This document shows, piece by piece, positions 1 through 5,743 of a stretch of DNA of 5,776 bases (its first letter is position 1; every line of letters begins with the position of its first letter). The DNA is taken from contig WJOQ01000310.1 of assembly GCA_009618505.1 (NCBI GenBank), forward strand, positions 1-5,776, in the 5' to 3' direction. The notes beneath the pieces are model-generated. The model made no database searches. It was not told where the DNA came from and saw only the letters and a list, made by a program, of their open reading frames with translations. Origin of the DNA: Clostridia bacterium. GTDB lineage: Bacteria > Aerophobota > Aerophobia > Aerophobales > AE-B3A. Made by a program: the position numbers and the translations under genes.

Positions 1-50
1 AGTGGGGGGGGATGGACTGCGAGATGCAGCCGATCCTTATAAATAAATAC

Positions 51-56
51 TATAAT
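51..56 (+). promoter_or_regulatory. Possible -10 box (TATAAT) upstream of the first URO-D gene
   Basis: A perfect TATAAT lies about 120 bases before the start codon at 174, in an AT-rich stretch. No recognisable -35 box is found 16-18 bases upstream, so this is only a weak candidate promoter. It coincides with the outer end of the left inverted-repeat arm. A promoter carried by the end of an element would be consistent with that, but this is inference. Confidence 0.2.
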
Positions 57-160
57 TAGGACATTTGTCTTCCTGCTTATCTTTTTGGTGTCACATTTAT
101 CTTATCTCAAAACCTGTATTTTTCAACTGTTTCAGCAAGAGGATGAATGTCCTAGTTATT
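51..160. repeat. Imperfect inverted repeat, possible small mobile-element relic
   Basis: The left arm (51-78) and the reverse complement of the right arm (133-160) match at 21 of 28 positions. They include a perfect 8-base core, AGGACATT at 58-65 and AATGTCCT at 146-153. Most of the mismatches are transitions, as expected of an old repeat that has decayed. The arms enclose about 54 bases with further short CATTT/TATCTT motifs. This layout resembles the terminal repeats of a non-autonomous insertion element. No transposase and no convincing target-site duplication are visible. The right arm ends 13 bases before the start codon at 174, so the leader of the first gene would derive from this element. 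It could instead be a regulator-binding region or a structured leader. Confidence 0.45.
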
Positions 161-173
161 AAGAGAAAAACAC

Positions 174-1259
174 ATGAAATCTTTTGAAAGATTGCATAGA
201 GCAGTGAATTTTGAGGAGTATGACTCTCCACCATTTGTAGATCAAGCATGGCCTGATATAGATATAGTTCCACATTTTTCGGGCTGTACTCCCAGAAAGG
301 ATCGAGGCTATTCAGAGTCAGATAGAGCTCGAGCTATACAATCTTCAATGGATGCAATACCCTATTGCTTCGTATATGGTGGGAGATATCCAGTTCTTGG
401 AGAAATTTCAGAGGTAAAGGATGGAGATAGGTTTGTTCGAGATGGATTTTATTACGTTTATCATGGCTTTACCAGCTGGGTTGAAGTTCGTCCTTTCTCG
501 GATGTAGATGGATTTGCCAGATATTTGGAGAAAAAGATTGACCAGGTTCAAGATACCTCTCCCCAATTATCTTTTGACTTTAAGGAAAAGCTCAAATATG
601 CCAAGAAGATGATGGGAGATACAATTATAGGCTACCCCTTTGTCTCTTTATATCTTGACCATCTTTATTCTATAGCGGGCTGGAATATTTTGGGTCCAGC
701 GATAATAGAAAAACCTGGATTGATCGCCAAATACTTATCTGCAAAAGCGGACTTTTCGGTAAAGAAAATCCATATGGATGCGGAATATTTTAAGGAGTGT
801 CCGTTTGTGTTAGTATATTCAGATATTGCACATAATGGTGGGCTTCTGCTTTCGCCAAGTTTTCTCAGTATGGCTCTCAAGCCAGCATTAAGGAAAGTTG
901 TAGCAGCATTTCATGAGCACAATATAAAGGTGATCTATCACAGCGAAGGAGATCTTACGAGATTTATTAATGACTTAATAGAAGCAGGTTGTGATGGTAT
1001 TAACCCCCTCGCTCCTTCTGAAAATATGGATGCTGTCAAAATTAGAAAGAAATGTCCTAATCTTATCCTTTGGGGTGGAATTGATAATAAAACTGTGCTT
1101 CATTCTGGAAAACCGGATGAGGTAGAGTTAGAAGTTAAGCGAGTGGTAAATGGAGTTCGTAAGGGTCTTATTCTTGGCTCTTCTGGTGGAGTCGATCCTG
1201 GATGCAAATTAGATAATTGTATAGCGATGGTTGAGACATTACAGAAAATGAGTAGATAG
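174..1259 (+). CDS. URO-D superfamily protein (divergent, not HemE)
   Basis: This 361-residue protein has the uroporphyrinogen decarboxylase / cobalamin methyltransferase (MtaA/CmuA-like) TIM-barrel fold, recognised from its C-terminal half. Family landmarks are SDIAHNGG (216-223) followed by SP (227-228), the strand VIYHSEGD (253-260), INPLAP (276-281), the WGGID strand (300-304) and the LGSSGGVDPG...DNCIAM tail (334-352). The N-terminal RQAGRY motif of true HemE is absent, so haem synthesis is unlikely. In MtaA/MtbA-type methyltransferases zinc is bound by His-x-Cys and a later Cys. Here the first pair reads H256-S-E258, and the later Cys is replaced within GSSGG. It could therefore bind metal through His/Glu or not at all. 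The start at 174 gives the usual family beginning (MKSFERLHRAVNFEEYD). Its ribosome site is weak (AAGAGA, 161-166). It is the first gene of a same-strand run with two other URO-D paralogues and a sugar isomerase-like gene. The substrate is unknown. Confidence 0.88.
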   Translation: MKSFERLHRAVNFEEYDSPPFVDQAWPDIDIVPHFSGCTPRKDRGYSESDRARAIQSSMDAIPYCFVYGGRYPVLGEISEVKDGDRFVRDGFYYVYHGFTSWVEVRPFSDVDGFARYLEKKIDQVQDTSPQLSFDFKEKLKYAKKMMGDTIIGYPFVSLYLDHLYSIAGWNILGPAIIEKPGLIAKYLSAKADFSVKKIHMDAEYFKECPFVLVYSDIAHNGGLLLSPSFLSMALKPALRKVVAAFHEHNIKVIYHSEGDLTRFINDLIEAGCDGINPLAPSENMDAVKIRKKCPNLILWGGIDNKTVLHSGKPDEVELEVKRVVNGVRKGLILGSSGGVDPGCKLDNCIAMVETLQKMSR

Positions 1260-1272
1260 AACTTAGCATGAC

Positions 1273-1316
1273 CAATGAGCTTGTGAAGCTTATCATTTAT
1301 GATGGTTTGCTCATTG
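1273..1316 (+). other. Intergenic hairpin between the first two URO-D genes
   Basis: A perfect 8-base inverted repeat (CAATGAGC 1273-1280, GCTCATTG 1309-1316) encloses an inner one (ATCAT 1292-1296, ATGAT 1299-1303). Together they form a long bulged stem that begins 14 bases after the stop codon at 1259. No T-run follows, so it is not a classical intrinsic terminator. A role in mRNA 3' end stability or processing between the two cistrons is an inference. Confidence 0.45.
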
Positions 1317-1419
1317 TTGGGTGTCTTCACGCCGTGGGTTTTACCGAATGTGGATATTCTCGACATTTTCCCTGAAGAATTGAAGATTAAAGAGTTTCCA
1401 ACCTATGATGAAGTAAATT

Positions 1420-2463
1420 ATGGATGCAAGAGAAAATTATCTGAGGGCGATAGAGTTTAGGAATCCGCAATGGATTCCAATTACCGTCTATATTTTGCCA
1501 GCCGCTTGGATGAAATATCGGGAAGATCTAGAGAAAATTATCCTTCGCCATCCTAAAATTTTCAGACATTACAAAAAGGGAAACAAAGATTTTGATGAAT
1601 GCCCACTTGGTTATAGAAAAGGTTATTACCGAGATAACTGGGGATGTCTTTGGTATAATCTTGAGGAGGGAATCCTAGGTCAGGTAGTAGAACATCCTTT
1701 ATCTGATTGGAAATTCTTAGATACTTATAAGCCACCAGATCCCTTTAAAAAGGGTGATTTTGGAGAGTACGATTGGGATGAGATTAAAAGAACCGTTGAA
1801 GAACAAAAGAAGAAGGGTCTTTTGACGAGCGGTAGCGGGGGACAACTTTTTACTCGTTTATGGTATTTGAGAGGATTTGAAAATCTAATGATGGACATTG
1901 CCACAGATGATCCACATCTTCTAAGGTTAATTGAGATGCTTACCGATTATGCACTGAAATTGGTCAATGAATGGCTAAAAATAGGCGTAGATATAATTGG
2001 TTTTCATACAGACATCGGAGGACAAAATAGTTTAATGATTAGCCCGACAAAGTTCCGTAAATATATTAAACCAATGTTTAAGAAAATATTTATGACTTAC
2101 CGAAAAGCAGGAATGCATGTTTTCCTTTCTTCAGATGGTTGTCTTTTGGAGATTATTGATGACCTTGTTGAATGTGGAGTTTCTGTGCATGACCCTCAGT
2201 TTAGAGCGAATACACTCGAAGGAATCCTCAAAGCCTATAAAGCAAAGCTATGTGCGATGGTTGATTTAGATCAGCAGGAAGTTCTTCCTTTTGGTACACC
2301 GAAAGAAATTGATAAGCACGTGAGAGACGTTGTGAAAAAACTTAATTCTTCAAGGGGGGGTCTCATGATTTATACAGAAATCCAACAGACTTATCCCTTG
2401 AGGAATATTGAGGCTATATTTGAAGCACTTGAAAAATACTGTCTTCCTAACAAGAATATTTAG
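1420..2463 (+). CDS. URO-D superfamily protein (zinc motif lost)
   Basis: This 347-residue protein is recognised as a URO-D superfamily member from its whole length. The N-terminus MDARENYLRAIEFRNP is the usual family opening and supports the start at 1420, although no good ribosome site precedes it. The section NWGCLWYNLEEGILGQVVEHPL (73-94) followed by DW and YKPPDP is typical of a non-HemE subfamily. The core continues with TDIGG...ISP (197-209), KFRKYIKPMFKKIF, and the tail MIYTEIQQTYPLRNIEAI (316-333). Where MtaA/MtbA methyltransferases have His-x-Cys-Gly, this protein has S237-S-D239-G240, and the later Cys position is Thr or nearby. A canonical zinc site is therefore absent. The HemE RQAGRY motif is also absent. 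It lies 160 bases after the previous gene and 243 before the next, on the same strand. Family membership is secure. The reaction is unknown, and a sugar-linked role is inferred only from the neighbours. Confidence 0.88.
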   Translation: MDARENYLRAIEFRNPQWIPITVYILPAAWMKYREDLEKIILRHPKIFRHYKKGNKDFDECPLGYRKGYYRDNWGCLWYNLEEGILGQVVEHPLSDWKFLDTYKPPDPFKKGDFGEYDWDEIKRTVEEQKKKGLLTSGSGGQLFTRLWYLRGFENLMMDIATDDPHLLRLIEMLTDYALKLVNEWLKIGVDIIGFHTDIGGQNSLMISPTKFRKYIKPMFKKIFMTYRKAGMHVFLSSDGCLLEIIDDLVECGVSVHDPQFRANTLEGILKAYKAKLCAMVDLDQQEVLPFGTPKEIDKHVRDVVKKLNSSRGGLMIYTEIQQTYPLRNIEAIFEALEKYCLPNKNI

Positions 2464-2555
2464 ATGAGTCTGAGAGCAAGACCTATTCTGTCTCTTTCCA
2501 TATGAGATTGAATTCAAAAACTCAGTAAAGTTCCAAGAATAATGGGAGAAAGCAA

Positions 2556-2663
2556 ATGCCCGAAAAGTCAACAAGATTCTTAGTTATTGAGAAGTCTGGC
2601 CCCACTGTTTTCTTTATTGGAGAGGAAGGAGATTTAAAAAAGGGATTCCGAGGTTTTCCCTAG
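2556..2663 (+). CDS. Possible small ORF, 35 residues
   Basis: An ATG-started frame in the 243-base gap before the isomerase-like gene encodes 35 residues (MPEKSTRFLVIEKSGP...). A GGGAG sequence lies just upstream at a workable distance. The product has no signal peptide or recognised motif. The adjacent frame continues past its stop as ...PRAIKYAM and then ends, so this may be the decayed end of a former gene. I do not recognise it, and coding is uncertain. Confidence 0.2.
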   Translation: MPEKSTRFLVIEKSGPTVFFIGEEGDLKKGFRGFP

Positions 2664-2706
2664 AGCCATTAAATATGCGATGTAATAGTGTTTTACAGGA
2701 GGTAAC

Positions 2707-4014
2707 ATGTTAAGACCAAAACTTGGTTTTCTTATGCTCTGTCATCCTTGCGAGGAGGGAAGAGAGGAGGCACCTTCTCTTTTTCAAAAGGCCGTGCTTG
2801 AACTGAGAAAGATTGGTCTGGATGTGGTAGTTGCTGAAGATATAGTGGAAGATGAGAATTCAGCTCACAGAGCGGCTCAAGAATTCAAAAGGGAGGATGT
2901 GGATGTAATTTGTCTGGTCGAGGGAACCTGGAGCTCGGACTATCTAGCCCTGGATATATTAGAGGAGGTTGATGTTCCCCTTGTCACCTGGGGACTGCCT
3001 GGTATTCGCAAAGGGTCCTTGTGTGGCATTCAGCAACTGGACTGTGTTCTTAAAGAACTGGGAAAACCTTATAAGTTCATTTATGGAAGTATAAAAGAAA
3101 AGGAGCCTTATGAGAAAATTGAAGGATATGCTAAAGCTACTTCTTTGAAGAGGATCTTGCGAAAGGCTCGCTTGGGACTGGTTGGCTATAGGATAAGGGG
3201 AATGACAGAGGTTACTTTTGATGAGCTAGAACTTAAATCTTTACTTGGTCCCCGAATAGTTCACTTTGGATTAAATGAGCTTAAGAGTGAGATGGACAAA
3301 GTTCACCGTGAGGAAGCGGAAAAAGTCTGGAAGGAAATTAAAAAGAAGGTTGGAAAAATTAATGTAGAGGAAAAAGAGGGGATAAATTCAATAAGAGCAT
3401 ATTTAGTTTTAAAAAAATGGATAGAAAAAGAGGATCTTTCCGGCTTGGCTGTGGAGTGTTATCCTGATTTTATGGGATGGGTTTGTTTGGCTTACTCCCT
3501 TCTTGGCAAGGAGGGAACTCCTGGAAGCTGTGAGGGAGACGTGAATTCATTGGTGGCCATGGTTATTTTACATCTCTTAACGAAAATTCCTGTTCACAAT
3601 ACGGACCTTTTAGCGGTTTATCCAGAGGACAACTCCGTTGTTTTTTCTCATTGTGGCTCTGGTGCTTTTTGTTTAGCTGAAGAGAAGAAGAAGATAAGTT
3701 TGTCCCCTGTGAGATTAGCTAACAAAGGGATATGTGTGCTATTTCCAGCCAAACCAGGCAAAGTCACCTTAGTGAATTTGGTGGGGAGAAAAGATACCTA
3801 CCGGATGTGCATAGTGGAGGGAGAGGCAGTAAGAACAGAGATGGTCTTTGCCGGGAATCCCATCAAAGTAAAATTTCCTATTCCAGTAAATAAATTTCTG
3901 GACAGAGTAGCTGAAAATGGTTTTGGCCATCACTGGATGATAGGTTATGGAAATGTTAAGGAAGAACTGGAGGATTTCTGTAAGTTAGTGGGTTTGCGCT
4001 ATGTAAGCATATAG
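2707..4014 (+). CDS. L-fucose/L-arabinose isomerase-like protein
   Basis: This 435-residue protein resembles the FucI/AraA-type sugar isomerase superfamily (the COG2407-like group), which interconverts aldoses and ketoses using a divalent metal. The N-terminal part (about 5-155) is an alternating alpha/beta domain with the strands KLGFLMLCHP, DVVVAEDI, VDVICLVEGTW and VPLVTWGLPG. A second alpha/beta section starts at ARLGLVGYRIRGM (154-166). The C-terminal half carries the family core: AVECYPDF with E250, SCEGDVNS with E276 and D278, FSHCGSGAF with H315, and the closing GFGHHWMIGYG with H408/H409. E250, D278 and one of the terminal histidines match the Glu/Asp/His metal ligands known from FucI. 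It is shorter than FucI (about 590 residues), as is usual for this group. A strong AGGAGGT (2697-2703) fixes the start. It is followed 33 bases later by a URO-D gene in the same operon. The actual sugar is unknown. Some members of this group may not be isomerases. Confidence 0.82.
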   Translation: MLRPKLGFLMLCHPCEEGREEAPSLFQKAVLELRKIGLDVVVAEDIVEDENSAHRAAQEFKREDVDVICLVEGTWSSDYLALDILEEVDVPLVTWGLPGIRKGSLCGIQQLDCVLKELGKPYKFIYGSIKEKEPYEKIEGYAKATSLKRILRKARLGLVGYRIRGMTEVTFDELELKSLLGPRIVHFGLNELKSEMDKVHREEAEKVWKEIKKKVGKINVEEKEGINSIRAYLVLKKWIEKEDLSGLAVECYPDFMGWVCLAYSLLGKEGTPGSCEGDVNSLVAMVILHLLTKIPVHNTDLLAVYPEDNSVVFSHCGSGAFCLAEEKKKISLSPVRLANKGICVLFPAKPGKVTLVNLVGRKDTYRMCIVEGEAVRTEMVFAGNPIKVKFPIPVNKFLDRVAENGFGHHWMIGYGNVKEELEDFCKLVGLRYVSI

Positions 4015-4035
4015 ATTATTTGAGAAGTGAAGAGT

Positions 4036-4039
4036 GGAG
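4036..4039 (+). promoter_or_regulatory. Ribosome-binding site deciding the start of the third URO-D gene
   Basis: GGAG lies 8 bases before the ATG at 4048. The open frame could also begin at a GTG at 4027, but that codon would place this site inside the coding region. It would also add a charged seven-residue leader (VKSGEKI) not typical of the family. Confidence 0.6.
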
Positions 4040-4047
4040 AAAAGATT

Positions 4048-5292
4048 ATGAGATCGCGTGAGCGTTTACTGTCTGTTATTAAAGGCGAAAAGCCAGATCA
4101 TATACCACTTTACTGCTGGGTTTTTGGTTTTACTGCTCCTAGGCATCTGCGCTGGATACAAAGAAACCATGAAGTTATTCATTGGTACACAATGCGCCTG
4201 GAGCATATTCATACGCTACCGGAACCCTGGGATGTGAGACAGGACTTCGAGCGTGCTAAACAGTGGCTTTCTTTAGGGCTTGATGATGCTCTTGATGTTG
4301 CGCTTCCCTGGAGTGTACATCCCGATGTTAAGGTCAGGGATTGGCGCAAGCCCCCATCAACTGGGGAACCTTACAGTCTTCTATGTCGGGAATACAATAC
4401 ACCGGCTGGCATATTGAGGCACATAGTTCGGCAGACAAAGGAGAATCAAGAACCAGGGTGGGTGATTCAACCCGACAAGGTGCCTCTTTTTGAGGATTTT
4501 AATATACCACGGGCTATAAGACACGCTGTTAGCGGACCTGAAGACCTTCCTAAACTCCGTTATCTTCTTCAAAATCCCACATCAGAACAGTTAAGGGGGT
4601 ACAAAGAGAGAATGGAGCAAGTGAAGAAATTTTCTTGTGAGCAAGGAGTTCTTGTTCAGGGATGGAGTGCTTTCGGTATGGATGGCATTGTATGGCTAAG
4701 CGGTGTGGAAGGGGCGGTAATCACAGCCATTGAGAATCCCACTTTTTTCCAGGAACTTGTGGATGTAATCTATGAGTTTGATAAGCGTAGAACTGAAATT
4801 ATGCTTGATATCGGTGGTATAGACATAATAGTGCAGCGAGGCTGGTATAGCTCTACCGATTTCTGGTCACCAGCATTATTTCGCCGTTTTATATTGCCAC
4901 ATCTCAAGGACCTTGTCAGTATGGTGCATCAAGCAGGTCTACGCTTTGCTTATGTTATGACAACAGGAGTTATGCCTATGCTTGAGATGCTTAAGGAAGC
5001 CGATATTGATTTATTATACTTTGTTGATCCGGTGCAGGATAATGTGGATCTTAAACTGTTGAAAAAGCAAGTTGGGGGAAAGTTTGCTCTGGCTGGAGGA
5101 GTAAGTAGTTCTCTTACTTTGAGAAAGAGCTCACCTCAGGAGATTCGTGAAGCAGTACATAATGCAGTAAAGACCCTGGGGGCAGATGGTTTCATACTCT
5201 CGCCAGTGGATGCCCTGTTTCCTGATACCCCTTGGAAAAGCGTAAAGACGATGATTGAAAGCTGGCACGAGGTAAGCAGGCTCGCTGGATAA
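4048..5292 (+). CDS. URO-D superfamily protein (long form, zinc motif lost)
   Basis: From ATG 4048 the protein has 414 residues. The opening MRSRERLLSVIKGEKPDHIPLYCW is the classic start of URO-D/methyltransferase family proteins, which together with the GGAG site favours 4048 over GTG 4027. Landmarks are EYNTPAGILRH (115-125, the family's 'D/N-TPxG' strand pair), WLSGVEGAVITAIENPTFFQELVD (216-239), SPALFRRFILPHLKDLV (274-290), LRFAYVMTTG (298-307), YFVDPVQDNVDLKLLKK (324-340), FALAGGVSSS (346-355) and the tail ILSPVDALFPDTPWKSVKTM (383-402). At the zinc position of MtaA-type enzymes the sequence reads M304-T-T306-G instead of His-x-Cys-Gly, and the later Cys aligns with D388. Metal-thiol chemistry of the known kind is therefore unlikely. 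It is longer than the two upstream paralogues because of extra N-terminal sequence (about 40-180). It closely follows the isomerase-like gene and is the last + strand gene before a 451-base gap. The substrate is unknown. Confidence 0.88.
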   Translation: MRSRERLLSVIKGEKPDHIPLYCWVFGFTAPRHLRWIQRNHEVIHWYTMRLEHIHTLPEPWDVRQDFERAKQWLSLGLDDALDVALPWSVHPDVKVRDWRKPPSTGEPYSLLCREYNTPAGILRHIVRQTKENQEPGWVIQPDKVPLFEDFNIPRAIRHAVSGPEDLPKLRYLLQNPTSEQLRGYKERMEQVKKFSCEQGVLVQGWSAFGMDGIVWLSGVEGAVITAIENPTFFQELVDVIYEFDKRRTEIMLDIGGIDIIVQRGWYSSTDFWSPALFRRFILPHLKDLVSMVHQAGLRFAYVMTTGVMPMLEMLKEADIDLLYFVDPVQDNVDLKLLKKQVGGKFALAGGVSSSLTLRKSSPQEIREAVHNAVKTLGADGFILSPVDALFPDTPWKSVKTMIESWHEVSRLAG

Positions 5293-5329
5293 ACTGCAAG
5301 AGGGGATAGACATTCTAATTTGTTTTTTA

Positions 5330-5558
5330 TTATTCAAACGGAGAGAGCCACCTCCACAGGGGAACATGCCTTATTCTCTTGTCTCTAATACTTTCTTCCT
5401 TCTCTAAATTCTGTGTAATCACAAAACCTTCATTAAGTTTTAGCTTCTCCATTGCCTTCGACAATGCCTTTATTTCTCTCGCTCTTGCTTCCGGCCTCTA
5501 AGTCCTTTTTCCAAAAATTCCAATCCTGAAGTATCTCTATGATCTGATTCTTGTTCAT
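5330..5558 (-). pseudogene. Collapsed AAA ATPase (DUF4143-type) remnant
   Basis: Read on the minus strand, an ATG at 5558 with an AAGGAG ribosome site (5562-5567) begins MNKNQIIEILQDWNFWKKDL. This is the characteristic N-terminus of the archaeal/bacterial ATPases that carry a C-terminal DUF4143 domain. After about 21 residues the similarity continues only in another frame, from about 5497 down to the stop at 5330. That frame encodes PEARAREIKALSKAMEKLKL..., ...NEGFVITQN... and ends HVPLWRWLSPFE, which resembles the usual C-terminus of the same family. The intervening roughly 300-plus residues (Walker A/B, arginine finger, winged helix, most of DUF4143) are missing. The initial frame stops at 5433. 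This is an internal deletion with a frameshift, so no functional ATPase can be made. It faces the URO-D operon head-on (convergent) and diverges from the gene at 5744. Family assignment rests on recall of the terminal motifs. Confidence 0.7.
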
Positions 5559-5569
5559 TTTCTCCTTCT

Positions 5570-5596
5570 CCCCGGTTAACTATTATCTAACTGGGG
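5570..5596. other. Nine-base-pair stem-loop in the divergent spacer
   Basis: CCCCGGTTA (5570-5578) pairs with TAACTGGGG (5588-5596) across a 9-base loop, with one G-T (wobble) position. As + strand RNA all nine pairs can form. As minus strand RNA one pair is A-C. No T-run follows on either strand, so it is not a standard terminator. It sits just upstream of the ribosome site of the ATPase remnant and may be an operator or leader structure of that dead gene. Confidence 0.4.
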
Positions 5597-5605
5597 ATTA
5601 ATGTA

Positions 5606-5668
5606 CCATATTTTCGGTGACATTTCATATGGCAGAACCAGTTACCCTTCGGTTACATTATATACGAC
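5606..5668. repeat. Direct repeat pair with embedded palindrome upstream of the last gene
   Basis: Two 21-base copies beginning TTCGGT (5613-5633 and 5648-5668) match at 16 of 21 positions and start 35 bases apart. The first is overlapped by a CCATAT-15-ATATGG inverted repeat (5606-5611 / 5627-5632). The second ends 14 bases before the -35 box of the next promoter, a position suited to regulator binding. The first copy also resembles 83-98 near the window start (TTTTTGGTGTCACATTT), allowing a two-base gap. Transposase-binding repeats of an eroded element end are therefore an alternative. Confidence 0.35.
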
Positions 5669-5681
5669 TCAATGCGTCTTC

Positions 5682-5709
5682 TTGACAGAGTTTAAGAATA
5701 GCATAGGAT
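5682..5709 (+). promoter_or_regulatory. Sigma-70-type promoter for the gene at 5744
   Basis: A perfect -35 box TTGACA (5682-5687) is followed after 16 bases by TAGGAT (5704-5709, four of six matches to TATAAT). Transcription would begin around 5716, leaving a leader of about 28 bases before the ATG. The ribosome site AGGAGG (5733-5738) is strong. The direct repeats just upstream may be its control sites. This makes the last gene a transcription unit separate from the URO-D operon. Confidence 0.55.
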
Positions 5710-5743
5710 AGCTTATGGTTAATCTTTAGATAAGGAGGAACTA

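Noticed and set aside
1..46. Possible 3' end of an upstream gene (frame ending ...DGLRDAADPYK at a TAA near 46)
   Set aside because: Only about 14 residues are visible, no motif is recognisable, and other frames are equally open over so short a stretch. It cannot be supported.
174..1259. Annotation of the URO-D genes as hemE (haem biosynthesis)
   Set aside because: None of the three has the RQAGRY N-terminal substrate-binding signature, and no other haem gene is present.
2354..2360. G7 tract within the second URO-D gene, and G8 at 4-11, as phase-variation or sequencing-error sites
   Set aside because: The reading frame continues correctly through the G7 tract into the conserved tail. The G8 lies outside any supported gene, so there is no evidence of variation or error.
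4027..4047. GTG at 4027 as the start of the third URO-D gene
   Set aside because: The extension contains the best ribosome site (GGAG 4036-4039). The family's usual N-terminus begins at the ATG at 4048.
5293..5335. Intrinsic terminator after the third URO-D gene
   Set aside because: A T6 run is present (5323-5328), but I found no stable stem immediately before it on the + strand.
5131..5367. Minus-strand open frame of 78 codons overlapping the end of the third URO-D gene
   Set aside because: It is antisense to a well-supported gene. The ATPase remnant above 5330 is read in a different frame, so this frame is a shadow.
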